A DNA stretch of 64,000 bases. Origin: Isoetes taiwanensis (taxonomy: Eukaryota; Streptophyta; Lycopodiopsida; Isoetales; Isoetaceae). A model generated the notes under the pieces. That model was not told the DNA's origin, searched no databases, and saw only the letters and a program-made list of their open reading frames with translations. Location of the stretch: the NCBI GenBank assembly GCA_021234155.1, contig JAJEKV010000020.1, positions 14,879,268-14,943,267 of the forward strand. The letters run 5' to 3'. Positions 1 through 10,948 of this stretch are shown in pieces. How positions within the stretch are numbered: position 1 is the first letter of the stretch; every line of letters begins with the position of its first letter. The position numbers were made by a program, and so were the translations under genes.

Positions 1-63
1 AAAAACTCAGGCACTACAAATCCAAAAAGAAACTACCGAGGATCCACACCCTGAATTTGATGA

Positions 64-3000
64 ATGTGGGCGGTCATAAAAACCATAACCCACTATAGTC
101 CGGCAGCCAAGGGTTCCGTTAGAGGGATGAATCTCCCAAAGCCTGCAGCCCATCAGAAAGGAGGCAAAGCTGCTTTTGTAAAACATGTTCAGACACCTAT
201 CGATGGTTCAATCCCTGCCGCTAACCAGAATGCGCCCAGACAAGGCTCTTTTGGTGGGCTCAAGGTTCCAAAGTCTGCATTGCCTTCGTTGGATGAGAGC
301 TCTGCCCATTCTTCCAGAGCGAACTTGAGAAGTTCTGCTCAGCAAGCTGAGCCTTCCAACCCTTCTAAAGGTTTCGTTAGAGGGATTGCAAGCCAGGCAA
401 ACGCCCCTTCTAAGATGAGGCCGAGAAAATCCATGGATCCAATTGAGGCATTAGGGAGGACAATGTAAGAATGTCTTAAGTGTATTTGTTCTTCTTGTTT
501 TATCTCTATTATTTCTATGTCAAGCTCCAGGAAGAAATGGAAGTAATGAGAAGTTTATCAAGTGGAGGAATCGAAAAGTAGTATTCTGGTGTTTGATGCA
601 AGTCTATTTGTTATTGTATGTTCTGGCAGGGCAAGAATTTTGAGGCATCAAGCTGTAGAACTCAATTTGCCCATGAGGTCGGATGGATATGTTCCTGTAC
701 ATGAGTTGCTTTCTCTTGGTATTAAGACACAAGCTGGTATTCCGTTACGTGCATACTCTATACTTGATCTTGAACAGGTTTGTCTTTTGTTCAATTGCTG
801 TCGTCTTTTTTTTGTCAAGGTTTGCATGTTTCCTATTTATTAAGTATGATTGTTATATGCACCATAGAATTTTGCATGATTGTACCAGGACTGCCTTTCG
901 TTTCACTGTGTTGAGAGCCTTTTGATGTATTGGTAAGCTTCATAAGCTATTGATACTGTGTCTTTTGGATCAAGTCCATTCTCCCAGCAAATCAGATGCG
1001 TATAGGCAATAGCCAGGCCCTGCTATCCAGAACCATTTGTCTTTGTAATATGCAATTGCACAAACTTAATGACAATATATTGCAGACCCTGGGCATAGAA
1101 TGAAATCTCTCAGTAAACTCAGTAGGTCTTGAACAATAGCAGGAGATTTTTTAATCAGGTTTAGGTTATTCTATTTCATTTCCTCTTTGCAGGCAGTTCA
1201 AGAGGACAATAAGCAGAGATTTACTTTGTTAAAGGAGGATGGGAAACTGTTCATAAGAGCAAGCCAAGGTCACTCCATAGAGGTAAACATCTGTATCTGC
1301 TGCTAGAAGTGTCAATTTGCATCTTTCGGACTGTTTTTATAAATGGTTTCTTTGACATCAAGTAACATCCAGGCAGTCAAATCCGGAGAGCTTTTGCATG
1401 AAATACTATCTGCAGAAGAAGTTCCAGGTAAATGTGTTTATTTTATTGTTTATTTGTCTTACTCTTTGCTGATGACACGTGTACCTCCAAGTCACTCTGC
1501 CAACCATGTTTGCTTGATTATGTGTGACTAATGTCTCACCATATGAACCTAACATCTATATGACAGATGAGCAAGGAGACAGGAAACTGTTCCATTACAA
1601 ATCTTTAGATTATGCGACAGATGAATATCTAAATACCCAGCACATCTAGGAAAACTAGCTTTTGATATGTTCATGAAATTGTCCTTGTAGAATTGTTTTT
1701 TACTAGACAGTACATGCATGGGCTTGAGTAGTCATATTACATCACAACCTTTCAAGCAAGAATGAGGACTGAGAGATTATATTGAGATGGCGGAAGGGGA
1801 TCTATTGAGAAGCCTAATTTGTTAACAACTTACCGATTCTGCCAATGCTTTGGTGGATAGTTTATGAAATAAGATGCTACCTGGAGAACAGCCCTCAAGT
1901 TTGCAAGTGTTTCGCCACAAACTGAGCCAATATTATATATTGTGGCACTGGGGTTTGTTTCTGATCATTCTAGACATCATTAATGTTTGGAAGCCTTCAA
2001 ATTGGGTCCATTCATCTTTTTTCAAGATCAAGAGCCCAAATGTGCACACTGTACAATGCAGATTGAACAAAACGAGTTTAGTATTTGAAGCGTTGTCTGT
2101 TCATTAAAGTGCATGACTAGAGCGTTGTCTGTTCATTAAAGTGCATGACTAGAGCACGAGATGCGTAGCCCAATTGTTTAGGCTGTGACTTTCAAATTGA
2201 ATATACCTGGAAACTCCATTCCAAGGTATGTGTAAGATGAGATAATGGCCTCAATGCAAAATTCATTACGTTGCATGTCAGGCCTGAAAGTGTTATATAT
2301 CATTACTTTGGTCTTCTGGAAGTTTACCTGCAGCTCTCTTACTTTGCGAAAGGTATCCAAAGATGTTAGAGTATGATGATGACTGTGCATGCTGAGTCAT
2401 CACTTGTTGCTGACATGGCACTCTATATTAGCCATAGTCACGCCTCATTCTTCTTAGTTCACTCTATAGGAGCTAGTAGGTGCTTACGCTTCTGTCCTTG
2501 TCTTTCCTTCATCCTTCAGGATTTCCTCAGGCTATCATGGTATCAGAGCCTATCTGAAGGGGGAGGTTAGCAAGTCGATCACGGTTGATCTTCAAAATTC
2601 TCAGTGAGTTTTTTTGACTTGGAAGTTAAGCTCTCAAAGGCTTGGTCTGATTGGCACACAGATGTTCTGAGATCTCTTGATACAGATGCTCTAGAAATCT
2701 GGGGTGGATAAGATCAGTGAAACTCGAGTCAATTTCTTGGCAAGATTCCTTGCAAGATCAATTGGCTGCAAAGGAGCAAAGCTCTGAATGAGCGTTTGCT
2801 GCATTGTGTGGATTTGGTGCGGATCTACACCACAAGGTTGAAGAAGAATATGAAGGATTTGCTCGGATCTGGTGTTTTTAGCAAGCGGATCTTGCCGGAT
2901 CTGAAGATTAGAACCCTAAAAAGGGTCGGATTTCTGTGCGAAGATATTTTGGAGTCGGATTTGTGCCATATGGCAAATCGACAATAGAATTTGTATAATC

Positions 3001-6000
3001 GGAGATATATTGCATGGTGGGCGCAATTATTTTTGGTTCGTGGCTTATTCGGGAGAAAAGAAAAAGGTGTGTTCTATTTTTGTTGGTCGGATAGGGCCAC
3101 ACTTGGAGTTACGGCAGAGGGGCACCGAATTTAGAACTTGGAGCTCGATTTGGCTCTGAATTTGGTTGGATCTGGATTTTGCGGCACAGTTCCTGCCGGA
3201 TCTCAACTTTGTTGTGCCGGATCTCAAGTTTGGGGCAACAGTTCTTGCCGGATCTCAAGTTTGGGCAAGGATCTGGACGTCTATGCTAGCATTTGTGCCA
3301 TTATTTGCACTACGGTTATTGATAATCAAAAGCATATAGATCAATAGTAGGACTGTATGCTGGGTGGATCTATGGACTTCTACGGGCAGATGCCATCAGC
3401 ATATGATTGGGCTTCATTTGAATTCTTAACACATGAAAATTATTCTAGCTGGAAAATTTTCATGCATAAGCTTCTTTACTCCTATGGACAGGAACATTTG
3501 GATATTGTTCTTGGGAAGCATACACGGTTAGATGCAGAAGACAAGGACAATTTTGATGCAGTAGATGAAATTGCTTTGAGTACTATTCGCTTGGCAATTG
3601 ATAAAGAAATACATCCTTGGGTATTAGATGTGTTCTCTAGTTCCAAGGAACTATGGGATTCATTGGAGTTTAAATTTGAGATAGATGCAGTTATGGCAGA
3701 CATGAGAGATGATACTGAAATTGTTCAAGAAGGAGTTCTTGGAACGTTGTGCCATGGTGATTACAAGACTGAAGAAGAGCATGCTGCATGGATCAAACGA
3801 GAGCAGTCCGATATGGTTTTTATTGTCAAAGACAATATGAATTTGCTGAAAAGCTATGATGTTTCCCATTTTTCACAAGAATTTCAGCTCTGTGAAGGTA
3901 AATATGATGATTATCTTGAGGTTGCTGATTTATCTTCACTAGTACAAAGCTTCATGTCCATATCAGAGTATGCTGCAAAGGTTAGACTGGAAAATAAGCC
4001 ATGGAAACTGGCTGCTTCAGATGCTCTCACTAGTTTATGTCTCCTAGAAGATCATGTACAGCAAGGTCAAAATAATTCATATATGCAAACAGTTGCACCT
4101 ACAGATTTAGAACAAGACCAAGATGTTATAGTTGAATCTGAACAAGATGATTTGCATGTGGCTTGTCTGCATAAGCATAGGGATGAAATATTTGAGCATC
4201 AAGTGTATACTGCAGATTTCAAAGATGAGTTGGTTCTTCAACTTCCTTGGATGGATATATATGAGCAGAATGCTGGCTTTAGTTCCATAATCACCAAGGT
4301 TAGTAAACATGAAGTCGATTTTCCACTTTATATTCATCTACATATTCCATTTGCTTGCACACATGATGGGAAGGTGGCGGATCATTCTAACTTGGATGAC
4401 TGTTTGGGGTATATTTCTTACCCTGGTATTGCAGGATTCACCAATAGCCTAAAGGTAAATTACAGATGCTTGCATGTGAGAAATCAGGTATTAATTATTC
4501 TTGATATATATGACCATACAAGTCACGCTACTGAAAGTCTACCAGAGCAGTTTGGGGTGGATCAATCTGAATCTTCAAACAATAATTCATTGGATTTGTA
4601 TGATACTGATATGATTGGAAGATTGTCAGATGTGATTTGTGAGTTCTACCATAGCACTGAATCAGATTTTTTGAGAAAGGTATATGCACTGCAGAAGATA
4701 TATATTGTTGATATGGGTTATCAGTCCCATGCTGGATCTTATATCAGTAGTATGAATGTCTACATCACAAAGACACGAGAATGGTACAGAGGCAGAAAAA
4801 TATGGTTTAAAACCAAGTTTCAGTGGCACCCATGGTTACTTATGTGGTTGAGCTTGCTTTATATGCTGAATTTTAGGACATGTAACATCTCAGGGGGGAT
4901 GTTAGTCCTAGGATTTATAGTTTTGTTTTTTTTCAGCCATGCATGTCATCAGGGGGGATGTTAGAGTATGATGATGACTGTGCATGCTGAGTCATCACTT
5001 GTTGCTGACATGGCACTCTATATTAGCCATAGTCACGCCTCATTCTTCTTAGTTCACTCTATAGGAGCTAGTAGGTGCTTACGCTTCTGTCCTTGTCTTT
5101 CCTTCATCCTTCAGGATTTCCTCAGGCTATCAAAAGACAACAAATATTTTTGGCAATCACTCTGGGAAGAGGATACCAGGACTACATGGCTGCAAATATG
5201 CTATACAACAGGCCGCCCATGATGAGATGTAGCCCTTTCAGTTGCTTTCAGATGCACATCTGGTCCAACTTCTGATTTTTTGAGTCCTTATATGCATGAA
5301 GTATGATGGGAATGCTGAAGAGATGTAGCCCTTTCAGTTGCCTCCAGATGCACGTCTGGTCCGACCTCTGATTTTTTGAGTCCTTATATGCATAAAGTAG
5401 GATAGGAATGCATTCTTGAGCTCACAAGAACCCTTCTCCACCAAGCGTATTATTAAGGCCTTCTAGTTCATCAATGTCGAGCCCAAATAGGGTTGGCGTG
5501 TTAATAGCCCACTGTGCTGTTCACCTTTTCGCCCAAAAAGTTCTCCTGAAGAGTGAGTGCTGCCCAAATAAGTCCATTTGTCAGTCCTAAACGATTTCAA
5601 CCTTTAATAACTTTCTCGTTCTGTTAGCTTTTGCCTCCTTGACAAGTAAAGACATGGTTTATTGTTGAGTTCCTTTAATTGTATTTGGTCACTAGATTCA
5701 GAGCATTTTTCTCTGCATATTTGGTTTTTATAGCAATCCCATATAGCTTGGACATCACATATCTGACCATGATTAGCCATTAAGTACCAGGAATCGTGAT
5801 GTTACCTGCTTTTTTGGCTTTATTTAACAATTGTAGACCAAATTTTCCAGCACATTTGAACTTATTAAAGAGGTCGTTGATGATTGGGGAGTGTGTCATA
5901 AGAATTAGCTGATCAGACTGTAGGTCTTATCAGCCCTTTGACTTTTAATTGCAGAGATCAGACCTCCCACTTCTAAATCAATCTCCCCTGCTCCTCTAAA

Positions 6001-7806
6001 ATCGGCCTCTTCCAAACGCAGATATGACAGATCTATTGATGGAGAAAAACAGGTAAGATCAATTTTGCCATTTAAGCTTCTAAGTTCTTAGTGTCCTTAG
6101 TAAAAACTGAACAAAAGCAATCAAAATCTCAATGAGTGATGACATGGCTTGATTTGAGCCACATCAGTGCTGAGCTAAGGGCATGGCATGTGAGCAAAGC
6201 ATCTATCAATTATGCAACAATTAATCTGAATTGTATGCTTACGGAGGGCCAAAAAGCTAAGAAAGAGGCCAGACAGTGCTGGATGAAATCTTTCTAAAAG
6301 AGGAATAAGATCTGTAGGGGGGTACAAGACATCATGTGATTTTTTTAGGCCCACTATAAGGGGCGCACAGAACCAGGTTATCGTAGCTAAGCGTCTCGCA
6401 TAGACGCTAATAATTCCTTGTGTAAGATTCTTGTGGTATTGCAGCTATTTTATTCTTAAGAGGAATAACGCCTGCATTTGAAGCTTCTTAATTTGTGAGG
6501 TGTTGCAGCAATTCTATTTCTAAGAGGATTAGATTTGGGCCAAAAGAAAAAGGAATACCTGCATTTGTAGTTCTGGCTATGTTGTCGAGATCTCGTATGG
6601 CCCTTTTTTAAAAATGCATGTAAGAGCTTCATTAGCTAATTTTCTCATGCGCCTAAATTTTCCTGTACGCAAACACTAGGGTTTTCTCTGGGAATCAAAC
6701 TGCTACACCAAAGCTTTAATCCATATCTTGTATGAGCCTATGGGTTGAAGTTGGAGGGTGCATTTTTCAAATGTGAAGCTTGATATTTTCAGTTATATGC
6801 TTCTTATCCGTATGTTACCGTGCACACAGGCTCAGCTTCCACGTGACGGTACATTCTTGAACAGACACGACATATTTCGTGGTCATAGTTCGGTAGGAAT
6901 GATGGGTCTTTTTTGAAGACAAGATATTAGGTATTCGTAAGTACAAAATGTTGACAGGATCATGGCTGAAAGGGAATGGTACTGGATTTGTAAGTGATGT
7001 CTTTCAGGCTGGCGAAAAAGTATGTTTCAGGCTTGAGAGCAACTCAGCTTGAGCGGACAGATGGTTGAGATAAATTGGAATCCATTTTGCAATGCCCGTG
7101 GATAGCAGGTAGTGGAGAGGTTAACTGCCATATTCATATACGTGAGATAAAGTTTGGACCGCCGAAGCATGCAAGATCAGTATGATGCGGAGCCCAGAAG
7201 TAATGCCTAGGTTAAATAAATGTAGTCATGAAGTTGTATGATGAGCACATTTCTTTCTTAGCAACCCTGCTGTTTTGTTTGCCCCAAATCATGCAAATCT
7301 ATTGTTAAGTTTTCTATATTATCTGTTTGTAGTATGCGTGCATGGGACATATAAAAGGAATCTAACTAGCATATTGGAGAATGGACTGTGCCGGATGAGA
7401 CGGAACCATGTGCACTTTGCAAGTGGTCTACCAAATGAAGGCGGGGTGATAAGTGGTAAAACTGGCAGCTTGTATTTTGTAGATAATAGGGCATCATCTG
7501 AAATATTACTAATGAAGTTTTTTATGTAGGCATGAGGACTACCTGTCAAGTACTTATATATCTAGATGTGGAAAAGGCGTTAACAGGTTTGATCACGTTT
7601 CATATGTTTTAAGAATGAGTGGTATAATTATGGCTCACCATTTTATTCATTATCTTACAGATGGTATGAAATTGTACATGTCTGATAACAAGGTTATTCT
7701 AACAGAAGGATTTGATGGTATAATCCCACCAAAATATTTTGTAAAGGTTGTGGAGTGGCCTTCAAGGAAGCAGCTCTATCCATCCACAACAGATACAGCT
7801 GAATGA
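64..7806 (+). CDS. TPT1: tRNA 2'-phosphotransferase (Tpt1/KptA family), seven exons
   Basis: This enzyme removes the splice-junction 2'-phosphate from ligated tRNAs and transfers it to NAD+. My exon model is 64-464, 630-777, 1193-1282, 1373-1427, 7333-7455, 7530-7586 and 7661-7806. All introns are GT-AG, all junction phases agree, and the sum is 1020 nt (339 residues plus TGA). Residues 1-133 are a low-complexity basic leader. The conserved domain starts at ARILRH (residues 135-140) and continues through MRSDGYVPVHELL, DNKQRF, IRASQGHSIE, CVHGTYKRNL, RRNHVHFASGLP, GVISG and SDNKVILTEG. Arg139, His140, Arg192 and Arg255 fit the family's catalytic Arg-His-Arg-Arg set as I remember it. The ATG at 64 directly follows an in-frame TGA, so it is the first possible start in this frame unless an upstream exon exists. 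Intron 4 (1428-7332) is 5.9 kb and hosts an LTR element. Confidence is high for the catalytic part and lower for the N-terminus. Confidence 0.92.
2089..2153 (+). repeat. Short tandem duplication in intron 4
   Basis: A unit of about 32 bp beginning gcgttgtctgttcattaaag occurs twice head to tail and ends before cacgagatg. It lies in intron 4 of the phosphotransferase gene, upstream of the LTR element. No coding role is seen. Confidence 0.75.
2364..2537 (+). repeat. 5' LTR of the intron-4 element
   Basis: The LTR is 174 bp, starts tgttagagtatgatg and ends ctcaggctatca. It matches the 3' LTR base for base by eye and is preceded by target-site copy aaaga. Confidence 0.93.
2538..2549 (+). other. 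Primer-binding site, initiator tRNA-Met type
   Basis: The sequence tggtatcagagc directly abuts the 5' LTR. This is the classic plant Copia and Gypsy minus-strand primer site complementary to the 3' end of initiator methionyl tRNA. Confidence 0.9.
2550..3356 (+). other. Untranslated leader of the LTR element
   Basis: About 0.8 kb separates the primer site from the long ORF. It contains several short repeats of a 'gccggatctcaagttt'-type phrase between about 3170 and 3270, and no convincing ORF. It probably carries the packaging and dimerisation leader expected of a mobilisable element; that role is inferred from position only. Confidence 0.5.
3357..4964 (+). CDS. Gag-like ORF of the LTR element, 535 codons, no pol
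   Basis: One uninterrupted reading frame fills most of the element. Residues about 14-110 resemble the N-terminal gag of Copia elements: a phenylalanine-rich start, HENYSSWKIFMHKLL, a helix with ALSTIRLAIDKEI, then a KELWDSLEFKF segment. I see no CCHC zinc knuckle, no protease D-S/T-G, no integrase DDE and no reverse-transcriptase YVDD. The C-terminal two thirds is unfamiliar and acidic, and ends in a hydrophobic stretch rich in L, F, W and M at about 496-528. The frame ends in the first bases of the 3' LTR. An intact long frame fits the identical LTRs. An in-frame start at residue 6, just after the first ATG, is possible. Confidence 0.7.
   Translation: MLGGSMDFYGQMPSAYDWASFEFLTHENYSSWKIFMHKLLYSYGQEHLDIVLGKHTRLDAEDKDNFDAVDEIALSTIRLAIDKEIHPWVLDVFSSSKELWDSLEFKFEIDAVMADMRDDTEIVQEGVLGTLCHGDYKTEEEHAAWIKREQSDMVFIVKDNMNLLKSYDVSHFSQEFQLCEGKYDDYLEVADLSSLVQSFMSISEYAAKVRLENKPWKLAASDALTSLCLLEDHVQQGQNNSYMQTVAPTDLEQDQDVIVESEQDDLHVACLHKHRDEIFEHQVYTADFKDELVLQLPWMDIYEQNAGFSSIITKVSKHEVDFPLYIHLHIPFACTHDGKVADHSNLDDCLGYISYPGIAGFTNSLKVNYRCLHVRNQVLIILDIYDHTSHATESLPEQFGVDQSESSNNNSLDLYDTDMIGRLSDVICEFYHSTESDFLRKVYALQKIYIVDMGYQSHAGSYISSMNVYITKTREWYRGRKIWFKTKFQWHPWLLMWLSLLYMLNFRTCNISGGMLVLGFIVLFFFSHACHQGGC
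4890..4964 (+). other. Duplicated polypurine tract at the 3' LTR boundary
   Basis: The string tcaggggggatgttag occurs at about 4890-4905 and again at 4949-4964. The second copy spans the start of the 3' LTR and should prime plus-strand synthesis. The first sits about 60 bp upstream and resembles a former or alternative LTR junction. Confidence 0.7.
4959..5132 (+). repeat. 3' LTR of the intron-4 element
   Basis: The LTR is 174 bp, identical by eye to the 5' LTR, preceded by a purine tract and followed by target-site copy aaaga. Confidence 0.93.
5138..7332 (+). other. Remainder of TPT1 intron 4
   Basis: No coding sequence was recognised. The stretch holds the tandem duplication at 5224-5411 and an imperfect repeat around 6400-6560 sharing phrases of the type 'ttctaagagga...cctgcatttg'. 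The 3' end has a normal acceptor (gttttctatattatctgtttgtag) before exon 5. Confidence 0.7.
5224..5411 (+). repeat. Tandem duplication, period 96 bp
   Basis: Two units begin gagatgtagccctttcagtt at 5224 and 5320. They share the same order of blocks through 'ctgattttttgagtccttat', with about ten scattered differences. Confidence 0.8.
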
Positions 7807-8648
7807 AAGAGCGCTTCCAGATTAACAGCATCATGCGCTTCCAGATGATGATTTAATTTTCCAAATGTGATTGGATCTCCTTAGGTTAGGGGCAAGTCAC
7901 GATTACTCCTTGGTCTGTCCTCTACAGAGTAAAAAGTTGTCCATAATTCTTGGATTGAGTTCATGAACAAACTCTCATAGCCTTTACTAGAGTATCTATT
8001 GTAAATATCCTTTGTAACATATTATATGATGTAGTTAGTGAGCCAAGCAGACTTCCCCCAATACAAACCTTGGACAGTGAATGGCGTACTAGAATGGAGA
8101 CATCTTCAATTGGCCTGACCTTTTGGCTTTGCAAATAATCATACTACGTGGATGACAAAAGATAATATCTCATGAAGGGAGCAATGACGTCTGATCCTGG
8201 ACTATGAGGACCAAGAAGATCGAGCAACCTCCAACATAGGAGTTCACCATCTTTTTATAGTTCTCAGTCAGGGTTACATCCTCATCAACATTTTAAATAC
8301 ATAGTTAATTGATTTACTTAATTGATATCTAGGCGCAGATGGAATCTCAATGGCGTCAAAATGAATATTAGACAGCTAAATTACAGACTTGTAAGTGTAT
8401 TGCCCATGGCGAACTTTATAGCCATTAATTAATTCATAAATTATGGGGCAAGTGCCTGCTTTGTTGACTTTTATAAAGTGTTATTCCAGAGCTATGAAAT
8501 TAATGAAAACTCTGCTTAATTACTACCTGTGTGGGATGAAGAATATAATCCTTTGCTGCAACAAGGTTACGGTTCTCTGCCCTTGACTCCAGTTATATGA
8601 CAACTCTCGAAAGTTAATATTGTAAAGATTGTCCCAAACTGATTAGTA
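7807..8648. other. Downstream of TPT1, no gene recognised
   Basis: AT-rich sequence with no exon-like or repeat structure that I can identify. The first few hundred bases probably include the 3' untranslated region. No single clear poly(A) signal could be chosen. Confidence 0.5.
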
Positions 8649-8976
8649 AGGGTGCTTTCCCATGGACAGAAAACCTCCAGGTTTCTTGACGGTCAGGTCT
8701 AAACTTCCGGTGTTCCCATGAAAGCCTCACCTGAGTGGCTCATGTTCAGAACTTGAGTGGCAAAGTAATTCGAAACTATTTCTTGAAGCCCAGGTTTTGA
8801 CCTAAGTTCCCTTCCATCGGCTCAGATTCTTGCTACTAGATTTTGCTTTCAAATCTATCGGCTTAGATTCGTGGTGCCAAATCTTGAGGTCTGCTATTCA
8901 TGGGAACATAGAAATTATGAATCCAGGCATCGCATCCAGGTCTGTCCGTTCAAACTGGTTCAAGGGAAAGCACCCT
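8649..8976. mobile_element. MITE-like inverted-repeat element
   Basis: The ends agggtgctttccc and gggaaagcaccct are perfect 13-bp inverted repeats. Inner arms are partly complementary too, including gttcccatga on the left against tcatgggaac on the right. The 328-bp element has no coding capacity. A terminal AGGGTG is reminiscent of hAT elements, but I could not find a matching target duplication, so the superfamily is unproven. Confidence 0.6.
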
Positions 8977-10948
8977 AAGCCTTTTCTGCTCTAATGTATA
9001 GTACGTCATTACTAGATGAAAGAGTAAATGCCATTGTTGTCCGTGTGAGCATTTAAGCGTGCTTGATTGGGAGTCATGTGCCATACTAACCTAATTACTA
9101 CAGAATTTTAATAAGATGATATTAAGGGTGAAATCACACCACGACTGACCAAATTTAAATACGTGGCATGATTGGGCATGTGTCTGGCATTAAATTTTTT
9201 TGGCGGCTCAGTCCATATCACACTATGAACAAAAAATTTTTGTGCCATGTAAGCATGAAACTATGGCATTTTTTTTTTCAACGATCATGATCAAGTTAGG
9301 GTTCTTATTGTAACCTTGCACAAATCCATCGATTTTCAGAAATCTGCCACATGATTTGAGCCGCTTTTGCACCTAAACTATCTTATCTTAAGAAATCCAG
9401 ACACTTTCGAACCGGATTTGAATCTTTTTGCGGCGATTAAGCCCTGCAATCCTCTGCCGAAATGCAAGATTGGAACTCTGCCGAAATGCAAGATTGGGGT
9501 TTTTCTTGGCACATAAGGGCTTCTCTTCCAAGTTCCGAAAGTTGGGGCAGGGGCAATCCCCGGTCCAAAATCACAAGAGTGCCAAAACGCTGATTAGGCA
9601 TTTGGCACCCTAAATGTGATACATGTCGCATGCCCAAAGTCCAAATGGCATGAAATTGTTGGTGGGTTATTTTTATTTTTTGAGTTTGGCTGATAGTGTG
9701 ATTTGGGCCTAAGTACTTACAAGAAAACCGTGTTTATTTAGAAATGTAGCAATCCATCTTGTAAAGGAACTTTGAGATAAATAGCATAAGATCACAATGT
9801 CTCTAGACATACTTGATAAGACCTCACTTTTTATGTCATACCATAATGGTAACATCCTATAGGACACATATGACTAGCCCCCTAAATGTCACTAGAGAGA
9901 CTCGAGCATAAGATTTCAATGTCCTTAGAGAGACTTGAATATAAGACCTCACCACAATGTCCCTAGAGAAACATGAACGTAAGACCTTACAATTGCTTAT
10001 TCAAACAACTAGCCATCAAATCACATGAAAGGGATTGTCTTTTTGGCTTCTACATATAGGAAATAAAATTTCTTATCAAACTACATAAGCAAGATAAAAT
10101 TAGCATGATCTAATCAGTCGTGTAAAGAATGTTGCATGAAAAGCAATATAATAAACAAGCAAACATGTGGACTTGCAGGATTGATTTAAATTGTAAAGTC
10201 TCAGTATATTTGCCCAACAACAAATCTGACTAGTTGGTAAAGAATATTTTTGGAGTAACACCCCTTCAACAAAATGCGATAACAATTTTGGAAAAGAAAA
10301 AAAGAAAAGAAAAATGAACTAAAATCTAGAATGCCCATTTTTTCGTTATATCCTAGTTGTATATTAACCCTTTAGTAGCAAACATAGCCATATTTATGAC
10401 AGGCCATATGAAGCAAATATATTCAGTAGATTGTCTGGCGAGGAAGGCCCCAAGAAGGGAGGGAGGCTAGTGTAAGACAAGTGAATTAGAGTACCCCTCT
10501 TTATTTTAACATGATGATAATGCATGGTTATAGACAGTGCCACCAAAACCAAGTAGAAAACCTGCGCTCAACTTATACAAGGATCTTCAAAGTTGATAAC
10601 AACCACAAATGGAACTTGCTTTTTATTAATTACAAACGTATGTTTGGATTCGTATTCAGAATAAAAACATCATAGTCTAAATTTTGCAATTTTGGTTGTA
10701 TAAGTTCACATGCAAGTAGAATTTAATTTAGTATGTGTGATTGAAAATGGGCGTCGATTAAGCCGGAATATACTTAAGATTATGCCTAAAATATAAGATT
10801 TGCACTAATTGGATGCTTAGAAGAGGAGAGGAGAGGAGAAGCAATCAGATGCTTATAGAGATTATTATCACATCTAATGCCAAGAAAAGCAATCAGATCC
10901 AGTCCATTAGGGCAGATTTTGATATTTGAAAGAATCTATGATTTTTGG
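8977..10948. other. Intergenic, no gene recognised
   Basis: Contains a 22-bp direct duplication at about 9450-9496 (ctgccgaaatgcaagattgg twice), a short inverted repeat near 9572-9610, and the degenerate repeat cluster at 9797-9995. Small open frames here show no family features. Confidence 0.5.
9797..9995 (+). repeat. Four degenerate short repeats
   Basis: Four copies follow the pattern aatgtc-N-ctagaga-N-acttga-N-ataagacctcac, starting near 9797, 9885, 9918 and 9957. They look like an old minisatellite. Confidence 0.55.

Larger units (their letters stand above)
2364..5132 (+). mobile_element. Young non-autonomous Copia-like LTR element in intron 4 of TPT1
   Basis: The element is 2769 bp long. 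LTRs at 2364-2537 and 4959-5132 are each 174 bp, begin TG, end CA and read as identical. The flanking target duplication is aaaga at 2359-2363 and 5133-5137. Immediately inside the left LTR is a primer-binding site, tggtatcagagc, matching the 3' end of plant initiator tRNA-Met. A purine tract, aggggggat, precedes the right LTR. The 2.4-kb interior holds one long ORF and no recognisable protease, integrase, reverse transcriptase or RNase H. It is therefore a gag-bearing element that would need enzymes in trans. It lies in the same orientation as the host gene. Identical LTRs imply recent insertion. Confidence 0.92.

Noticed and set aside
2373-2570. ORF beginning MMMTVHAESS, duplicated at 4968
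   Set aside because: It lies in the LTRs. The two copies exist because the LTRs are repeated. Not a gene.
9299-9310. Telomere-like gttagggtt next to retroelement DNA (also near 26298)
   Set aside because: Single short matches only. There is no TTTAGGG array that would support a telomeric setting for the Penelope-like element.
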